Assembly: GCA_027563935.2 (NCBI GenBank)
Contig: CM050450.1
Span: forward strand, 26,337,439 to 26,401,438
Length of the DNA: 64,000 bases
From: Costus lasius
Lineage: Eukaryota > Streptophyta > Magnoliopsida > Zingiberales > Costaceae
Direction of reading: 5' to 3'
Shown in pieces: positions 56,852 to 64,000 of the stretch. A program made the translations under genes and the position numbers. Each line of letters begins with the position of its first letter. Position 1 is the first letter of the stretch. A model generated the notes under the pieces. It was not told the origin of the DNA and searched no databases. It saw nothing but the letters and a program-made list of their open reading frames with translations.

Positions 56852-58273
56852 GTTGCCCCTTTCCTAGGTTCTGCAAAGTCTACATCAGTTGCTGCAATTT
56901 TCCAGATTATGTAGAAAGAAAAGTCTTCACCGCTTCTTCTCACGTAACCATCATTTGCCTTGCAGATTTTCCTTCCAAAAGCTGCTCTAGGGTCTCTGGT
57001 CGAGGGGGAGGAAGTGACCTAGTTGCCCTCCTTTTTCTCCTTTGGTTAGGTTGAAGAAACCCTGGTTAAAATCGTGGTTTCGAAATAGGCGGGTCCGCGA
57101 TCATAGGCATGATTCTGGTCGTGACCCGCTCAAGATTAAACAGATGAGTCACGGGCAAGATTCTGATTGTGACCTAGTCATGATTCTTAACAGGGGCTTC
57201 AATAAATCTGAAAATCTTCAGTTAAACTCTTCTTGAATTTGGAGGAGTTCCTCTAATCTCAAAAGTCTCAGAATCCACCCCTTTGTGGTCGTTTTGACCT
57301 GAAAACGTGAAAATGCTAAAAGAGGTATAGATTCCATAGATATATTATAATTGAGGCAATAATGAGGTGTAAATTATGAAATGAAAATGATTTTGTTAGT
57401 AAAATCACACATATAATGCTATATAAATATATGTCAGCAGTTACACGGTGTTTTTTCTTTACTAATGAAATTTTTATGTTGACTACAACTCTTGATTTCA
57501 AATCTGATTTGTTTTTGACTTATTTTGACTTCTCTTCCTGCGATGCTTTTTCTTTAACTTGCTATTTCTTTCTTTTTTTTTTTGAATGTTTTCTTTTTCT
57601 ACTTAACTACCTTTTTAATTTCACTTCTTCTCTCTCCATTTTTCAAATCTCTCTCTCTCTATTGTCTTTATCTCTCCCTTTTTTAAATGTCAATTTTCTT
57701 TTCTTTTGCAGCGTTTTCAAAATATCCTCTCTTCTGAATGATGCCTTTTTTATTTTTTTAATTTTATGTATTTACTCAATTTCGTTGCTCCCTTTTTTTT
57801 CTACTGTTTCACATGCGACAAAAAAGTTCAGTGTCTTCAGTGGTTCGTCATAATAACTATAAGGGGATGAGAACTTTGACTCGTCGATAGCGGTGGCCCT
57901 AGCTGGCCTCTCCGTCAATGGTGACTCCAGTGAGGATATCTCACTCGCTCATTGGCAAAACGAGACATGTGGTGTGTTGTTTTTCTTTCTTATCTCCTTG
58001 TTATTTAGCCATAGCTCTTCAGTAGGTGCGAGATCTCTTTTCTTGGGTTGCCCCGCCGAGGTCTTTTCCCTGACTTTCTTCCTCATCATAATCTCTGTCT
58101 GACCAAATTGACTTGCTCATCAAGATCTCTTTTTGATCGGACTTTCTTCTAGCACACTACAGTAGCCTTGTGCTTGTAGTGTCGTAATTCAAGCACGATG
58201 AGATAAACTCATCGGCGACATCTAAAACATTGTATATAACTGCTCCATCATAGAACTTTCACTGCCACTCACC

Positions 58274-60107
58274 TTTTAAGCTTTTTGCTTATTAGTTAGC
58301 TGACGAGGGCAGCAGCATGCCGGCAACCGAGCAACAAAGCCAGCAGCTTGCCAGTGGCTCGGTAATGAGGGTAGTAGCGTGCCGGCATCCCAGCAACGGG
58401 AGCAATGACGTGTTGGCACCGGCGGCCCAGCAAAAAAAGGTAACACGTGTGCTGGGGATGAAGGCACCAGCCAAGAGCGTGCCAGTGCAATCACGTAGGT
58501 GTGACTATGCGTGGAGCGTTCTGAGCTACGATGGTGGTGAAGGTGGCGGGTGCAAAGCAAAAGTTGAAAAGAAGGAAAATGCTATCTGCAATTGCCCGCA
58601 CTGAGGTGTTGGATTGCTGTGCCTTGTTGTTAATGCTTTAAGTTTTTGCCAAGTGCGCATGCAATGGGAAGAGAGTTGAAAGGTTAATGTATATATGTGT
58701 GATGGTATAATTGAAAAGAAAAAGGGGAACTACTATAAGAAGAAAGGTGGGGAAAACTTGGGGAAGGTTAAGAGGTGTGAGAAATGTTGTGAAGTCAACT
58801 TGTTGGCTGGGAAAACTAGGTGAGATTACTTCTTCTCTGGCTGCTTAGTTCTTCATTTGAGATAGGAGCTGCATTGTTTTCCTTCGCTCAACTCCTTGAT
58901 TGCGGACTGATGGAGCTACAGCTGCCTTTTTTTTTTCATTTCTAGGGTCTCTTTTTTCATTTGCTTACGTTAAAACATTAGTTTTATTAAATACATATAA
59001 GAATTTTAAAGAATTAGTTTTATATTATCATATTTTTATTTTAAAAAAGCGACGATATTTTTAATTGAATACACTTTTCAGAAACTGTATACTTACATCA
59101 GTACATGTATTTATTTCAAATTCAAAATTTGGATAAATCATATAATAATCTAAGGAATAATAGCCTGCTTTGGTTCTTGAGGGCGGGATGAAGGAACTGA
59201 TTAGCGTTGTGCCGTCCCTAATGCCATATCATGCCGATTGGAAGCTAACAAGCCGTGCAAGCACCCAAGTCTCCCTTGCCCAGACCATGCAAAAAGTTTT
59301 TGCCCAAATCTCAAGGAAAGTGGTTGATGCTAAAACTCCCGCTTCCGCTTCCAATTCTTCTTATATATTGAGATTGAGAGAGAGATAGTTGCATGATTTA
59401 GGTCTCGTGCCGAGTCAATCAAGGAACTACCCCATGGATCAAACGCTTAGAGGACTGCTGGATAGGGTTCAAGGCAAGAAGAGCTCGACAACCTTGCACT
59501 TGTTTGTCGAATTGCCTGTGTTTTTTTTTTTAACTTTCGTTAGTCTTGTTTTCCTTTCCCGTTCTGATTGCTGAGATCAAAAACTGGCATTTGGACTTTC
59601 ATCAGCAACAATAGCTCATTTGTGTGCATGATTCATACTCCCGTCATAACGTCAAGCCTCTTTTCTTTGGCTTCTACAGCCCTGCAATGACCATAAACAA
59701 ACGTGATTCCACATTGCTGTTAAGGTTTTTATACTTGGTTGAAATTTTTTTCCTTATTTTAATAAACCATATTGGTTTTTTGGCATAAGATTGTCACACC
59801 AAACAACATTTGCTTGTTAGTTGTATTTGCTAATTCCGCTACTGAGCCTCTCTTGACCCTGTGATTTCTTTAGATGTAAACCAATTTGCAAAAGGCACAG
59901 TACAGAGTTGACATCTTTTTTGATAATTGCTTCTCCTTTTAAACGAGTAGATATCTGGGCAAATCGCACCGGTTTTCCCCGACTTTGTACTAAAAAGCTT
60001 GTGCAAAGTCACAACTTGTGAACAAAAGTCCTAGGCGAGGAGTTTTGCTGAATTAAATACCTTCACATTGTAATTGATTTTGTTAGTACCTCTATTTCAT
60101 GAAACAG
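58274..60107. other. No gene recognised; short repeats
   Basis: 58310-58460 has GCATGCCGGCAACCGAGCAAC and CGTGCCGGCATCCCAGCAAC as a near-repeat. A 72-codon open stretch at 59170-59388 has no ATG at its start, no known motif and no clear splice link to the gene at 60108. The missing first exon(s) of that gene may lie here, but I could not place them. Confidence 0.4.
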
Positions 60108-60867
60108 GTAAGCCGCGTGTGAAGGAAATATGCAAGAATGTTTTTAAGGAATATGCTGACTCTAATAACCAGATTCCGTTGGGCAATCTTCATGTTGCAG
60201 TATTACGGGTCTATAAGTAAGCAATGGAATGTTTTTGCTACTTGTAATTAATAATTTCTCGCTTGTAGATAACTAATTTCATTATGCTAATTCCAATCGT
60301 AGCTTTCTGAACAAGGATCTCTTTGGACCGCATAAGGAACCTCCATCCATGTCAACTATTGAAAAACGAAGAAAAGTATCTTCTTTCCTTCTTCATCTAC
60401 GTACTCAATTCTTTTATCTAATGGAATGCTAAGAAGGCTACCTTTCTTTCTGTTAGTAGTCAAATTTTGTTTATTGCATGAAATTTTTAACACAGCAAGA
60501 TTATATCTTCATAATATGTAGTTAAACGAACTCAAAAATTGGTTGCAGACATCTTACTGTGCATGTAGTCAATAATAGTCTCAAATTCCTCTCTTAATAG
60601 TGAGCTTCTTTGATACAGAACTGGAGCAGCAGCAAATCTGGAATTGACGAGGACAGTTTCTATAACTTAATATTAGGATGGACCAAGAAGGATTTGCGCA
60701 CGTATGTGGCACACAAAGTCCTTCTTTCTCTACTGGCATCTCCTTCACTGGCTCTCGCCACAAAGTATGCTGGCGAGAGGGTGCCAAGGATTGGACCCGT
60801 TGTGCAGAAAATTCCAGCTCCTGTATTTTTTCCATTTTATTTTGTGGGCCTTGTGCTTCTACTCTGA
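60108..60867 (+). CDS. Small membrane protein with degenerate EF-hand-like segments (3' exons)
   Basis: Three GT-AG exons, 60108-60216, 60303-60375 and 60619-60867, join in frame to give about 143 residues ending at TGA 60865-60867. Encoded: KPRVKEICKNVFKEYADSNN, NLHVAVLRVYNFLNKDLFGP, KSGIDEDSFYNLILGWTKKD, YVAHKVLLSLLASPSLALAT, and a hydrophobic C-terminus PVFFPFYFVGLVLLL. The spacing resembles plant EF-hand-type membrane proteins. Both putative loops (ADSNNQIPLGNL and SSSKSGIDEDSF) lack most acidic calcium ligands, so calcium binding is doubtful. The two hydrophobic stretches suggest a C-terminal membrane anchor. The start exon was not found, so the gene is incomplete here. Family assignment is tentative; the exon structure is well supported by matching codon phases. 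Confidence 0.6.
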
Positions 60868-63480
60868 AAATTAATTGAAGAGCCACTGTGATGAACCCCA
60901 GTGGTGTTCTGCTCTGGCAATTGAAGTTTGCGATATGTTAACAATGTACCGAAACGTATGAATAAAGAGGTGTTGCATTCAGAATATAATGACTCAAAGT
61001 TTATAGGATTTGGGATTCAGTAATTTGTAATCCTAAATGTTGAGCTTGCTCCTTGTGCTATTTATGCATGTGCAGGTGAACTACAGTCATCAGATTGGAC
61101 ACATTCGCATAGGCCTATTTGTATATTGTTGATCGCAGACATACATGCGATACGATCATATGGCTACAACAAATTTATGCGTTAGTATTGGAAGGGCTCT
61201 CCACATACAAGGTGTCTTAGTGCCACACGTCCATTGTTGTCATGTATCGTCAATCATGTCCCAAAGTATTAAAGTCTTGTATTGGGTCTATGTCAAGTAT
61301 CTAAGTGTCATGTTTTGAGTTGACTCTAAGGTGTTTGATGAAATGTAATATTTATGTTTTACTCATTTATTTGGTGGATACGTCTATTAAGTTAGTAGAG
61401 TATAGTTTCTACTTTAAAGCACATTAATTATTGCCCATGAATATACCCAAAATTTTTTAGATTAAACCCATAACCTTAAATGAATTACCAACATTTGGTT
61501 GTTTATTCTTACATATCTTAGGAGCAGATCATCAATTATCAATCATTTGTTTATAAAATAAATATATAAAATTTATATTACTATTTCAAAATAAAAAATA
61601 TTGTAACATATGAGTTTTGAAACAGTCTTTAAATACTGTTAAATTAATATCTTTCATCTAGAATTACATGTGTGAATCCTTTTGTCATTGTTTATTTGAT
61701 TTTAATGAACATGTTAAACATTTTAAGCATAATTTATTTAAAACTGATGATCCACACTGTGGGGTTGGTCCCGTTAAAGACCTAAGCATAATATAGCTTA
61801 CATTTAGGCCAGATTAGATTTTATATATATAAAGGTTTGGTTCAATTTAAGCTAGCTTTTCATATGGTCTAAATTCACAAGACTAAGACAACAAATTAGA
61901 GCAAACTAGTGAATGATGAATTTGCTATTGAAAAATGTCTAATAAAACTTATAATAAACAAATTTTATTAATATGTTTATTGCTACAATATTTATTGCTT
62001 TATTTAATTATTTTACGAGTAGAATTACATGAGTAAAATGTAGCTTATTATTGTTCATGTTCATGTTAATATATTTGATAATATTTTGAACATATTGGAT
62101 AAATGAGCATAATATGTAATTATATATTTAAAATAATATTTATAAATATTATGAACATTATGTGAAATATAAATATTATAATACACTTGATATTCATAAT
62201 GAAACTAATGTTCATAACATAATTAATATATTTAACGTAAAAAAATAAAATATGTAAAGTGCATAATTTTATAATATACATAATGGAAATGCATTTATGT
62301 ACATAAAGAACATAATGCATTTATGTACATAAAGAACATAATGCACTTAATAAACTTAATGAATCTTATATGTATAATGTATTATTTTTTTACAAATACT
62401 AAGCACAATAAAGCCATTGGCTTGATCAAAGGTTTGCCTATGATTATAACCCTAAAAGTATCAAGAGGTATAAGAATAGTCTAAAAATGTATCCCTTAGT
62501 AGCGAAAACCTAATCTATGTTATAAGAGATCCCTTGTAGGAGGTTCAATATGATAAAAACAAGTTGATTGATTAGCTATTAGGTACTTTGAATAATAAAA
62601 ATTATAAAATACAATAGTATATAAAAATATTTATATGATAGAGTTGATATTCTACATTCTCATTCATGAATATAATTTTTTGTGCTTCTTATTGTGGAGA
62701 TAAGATAAACTTCCCAAAGTGATTAATTAACATGAGATGAGCCTCTACACTCATCCATTATGGAGAATTTTCTATATGAGAGAGTTCGTATACGACTATA
62801 GTTAAGGCAACCCTCAAAAGCTCTCATGAAGATACATATGCATGACCGAAAATGCACAACCCCGCGTTCGTACAAACCATGTATTGTGTGTGGACCTATT
62901 AAAGTTTGAGTCAAAGGGAAATAATTTAATACTAGTTCACTGTCTTTCCTTCAGATGAAAATATTTTCTTTAAGTAATGATTATACTTTAAAGTGCACTT
63001 TACTGACCAAATAATATAGACATGAGCAATAATTTAATTTTATATAATTATTTTTATTGATTTTAATTATATTTAAGAACATTTTTTTAAAATTTTGCAA
63101 GGGTAACATTATTATCGTAATTAAATCCATGGAGCCTTTAAAAAGGCTAAGTCCCATGCAAATGTAGTTTTTCCTCTTCCCCTTTTCTTTGTTCCATTTC
63201 TTTTATCTCTTCTTAGATTTTTGGGTTTTTATGGCTCATTGTCAAAAGGGCATTTAGTCAACTTCTCCATGGTCGTATCTATAAGAGAAGAGTACTTGGT
63301 TGTATTTTCGGATGTTCAATTTGAATTAAATTCGCACATAGCCAAATTTTCATCTAAGGACAAGCCACAACATGCCTCCGGGTTTTATTTCTCTAATATC
63401 TTCTCTTTATTTATTTAAATTTTAAAATTATAATCTTGCATGATTTTTTCTATTTAAATAATGGTTAATTTAAAATTTTA
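60868..63480. other. 3' flank and AT-rich DNA, one short duplication
   Basis: The probable 3' UTR (AATAAAG near 60960) is followed by AT-rich DNA without coding signal. A 26-bp unit GCATTTATGTACATAAAGAA + CATAAT is duplicated at 62291-62342. Confidence 0.45.
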
Positions 63481-63730
63481 GACCAACAGACATATCCTTC
63501 ATATACTAAATATCTATCAAATATCATAATAGATAAATATTCACATGTCATTCTATTGGCCAAATTTTTATCGAATAATATATAGATATTCACATATCCT
63601 TTATAGACAAAATATCTATCAAATATCAAAATAGATAAATATTCATATTTTTATAAACTGAATATTTATTGAATGACACAAATATTCATATGTTTTTTAT
63701 AGACTGAATATTTATCAAATTTCATACTAT
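63480..63730. repeat. Degenerate tandem repeat, ACTGAATATCTATCAAAT type
   Basis: Units with TATAGACAAAATATCTATC, AAATATCAAAATAGATAAAT and ATTCATATG recur with a spacing of about 60-120 bp. No coding content. 63731-64000 is less AT-rich but has no recognisable gene. Confidence 0.6.
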
Positions 63731-64000
63731 GCCATAGAATTGTTATTAACATGCCACTTATGGGCTAATGATTATTCTTCAGTGCTACATCAAATCAAGT
63801 AACAAACCGCATGTCCTTTTGACGCAGCGGATGTTATGGGTGAGTTGGTCCTTAATTCAGTACTCTACGGTGGGGGAAACCGTGATGTTGAATACGCGTG
63901 AGGGGCTGGAGGCGAGGGAAGTAAAAACGTGCAGAGCAATGAAAACTCGAGAAAACTGATGAAAACCCGTGCCGCGGGGACGCGACTTGAGTAATACCAG

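Larger units (their letters stand above)
54952..57439. mobile_element. LTR-like insertion in copy C, with nested hAT-like element
   Basis: Starts TAATAGGGTTTCCTGCAAG and ends ATATATGTCAGCA, flanked by GCTAC (54947-54951) and GTTAC (57440-57444), a 5-bp duplication with one difference. Its start (CTGCAAGTGCATGAGTCTAT and AAAATATCGATTCCATAGGG) resembles the start of 33503. It contains three units of about 200 bp (55360-55890) with TACAGTTCATCAATGGGTTT and AGAGTGTAGGCTCAAGCGCT. No protein domain was seen. Confidence 0.7.
44640..58273 (-). mobile_element. Old LTR retroelement in tandem LTR-internal arrangement, opened by later insertions
   Basis: Three diverged head-to-tail copies can be traced. 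Copy A: LTR 44655-44840, internal 50114-50697 and 52381-52449. Copy B: LTR piece 52450-52614, internal about 52890-54226. Copy C: LTR 54227-54479, internal 54480-54951 and 57440-58273. On the minus strand the LTR at 54479-54227 starts TGTAAAATAAACC after a purine tract AAGGGGATGA and ends TTTTTGCAACA. It is followed by TAGTATTTGAGC, a mutated form of the methionine tRNA complement. The internal part is T-rich on the plus strand (lysine-rich on the minus) and has no intact domain. The arrangement is best explained by unequal recombination between LTRs. Confidence 0.65.

Noticed and set aside
58276..58604. Overlapping frames with Cys/His-rich text on the minus strand
   Set aside because: Driven by the GCCGGCA / CAGCAAC short repeats. 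Cysteine spacing matches no zinc finger or peptide family I know.
63480..63730. Direct repeats with spacers that might suggest a CRISPR array
   Set aside because: Units are degenerate, AT-rich and contiguous, with no uniform spacers. The window is a plant genome.

Overview
This is nuclear DNA of a flowering plant, AT-rich and dominated by transposable elements. The evidence is a spliced gene for the C-terminal part of a plant YAK1/DYRK-type kinase, plant-style Ty3/gypsy and Ty1/copia retrotransposons, hAT and PIF/Harbinger-like DNA transposons, and many decayed repeats. The species cannot be fixed from the sequence; I lean weakly toward a monocot.

Layout. 1-6310: a decayed gypsy element on the minus strand whose gag is split by a hAT element (929-5572) with an exact 8-bp target duplication. 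7933-23454: nine exons on the plus strand encoding about 604 residues of YAK1, from the end of the kinase domain to the stop codon. The upstream exons must lie left of the window, so the gypsy/hAT nest probably sits in a YAK1 intron. Introns of 4.2 kb and 7.7 kb hold a minisatellite, a small hAT-like element, a decayed hAT-type transposase gene, a 341-bp tandem duplication and copies of a dispersed repeat. 23455-29669: no convincing gene.

29670-42615: a 12.9-kb gypsy-type element with two LTRs, primer-binding site, polypurine tract and a perfect 5-bp target duplication. It has a broken gag, no pol, and several kilobases of minisatellite-like internal DNA. Three solo-LTR-like insertions are nested in it: one in the 5' LTR, one in gag and one in the 3' LTR.

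44640-58273: an older minus-strand LTR retroelement in tandem LTR-internal-LTR arrangement, opened by four insertion events. These are a copia element with intact gag and broken pol (44840-50113), a PIF/Harbinger-like element inside another one (50698-52377), and an LTR-like insertion (54952-57439) that itself carries a small hAT-like element (56323-56851).

60108-60867: the last three exons of a second plus-strand gene, a small membrane protein with degenerate EF-hand-like segments. 60868-64000 is AT-rich DNA with short repeats.

The two host genes show no functional link. The main interest is the stratigraphy of nested insertions, many with readable target duplications, plus retroelements whose interiors have been replaced by tandem arrays. 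I found no CRISPR array, rRNA or tRNA gene, and no convincing new enzymatic system.
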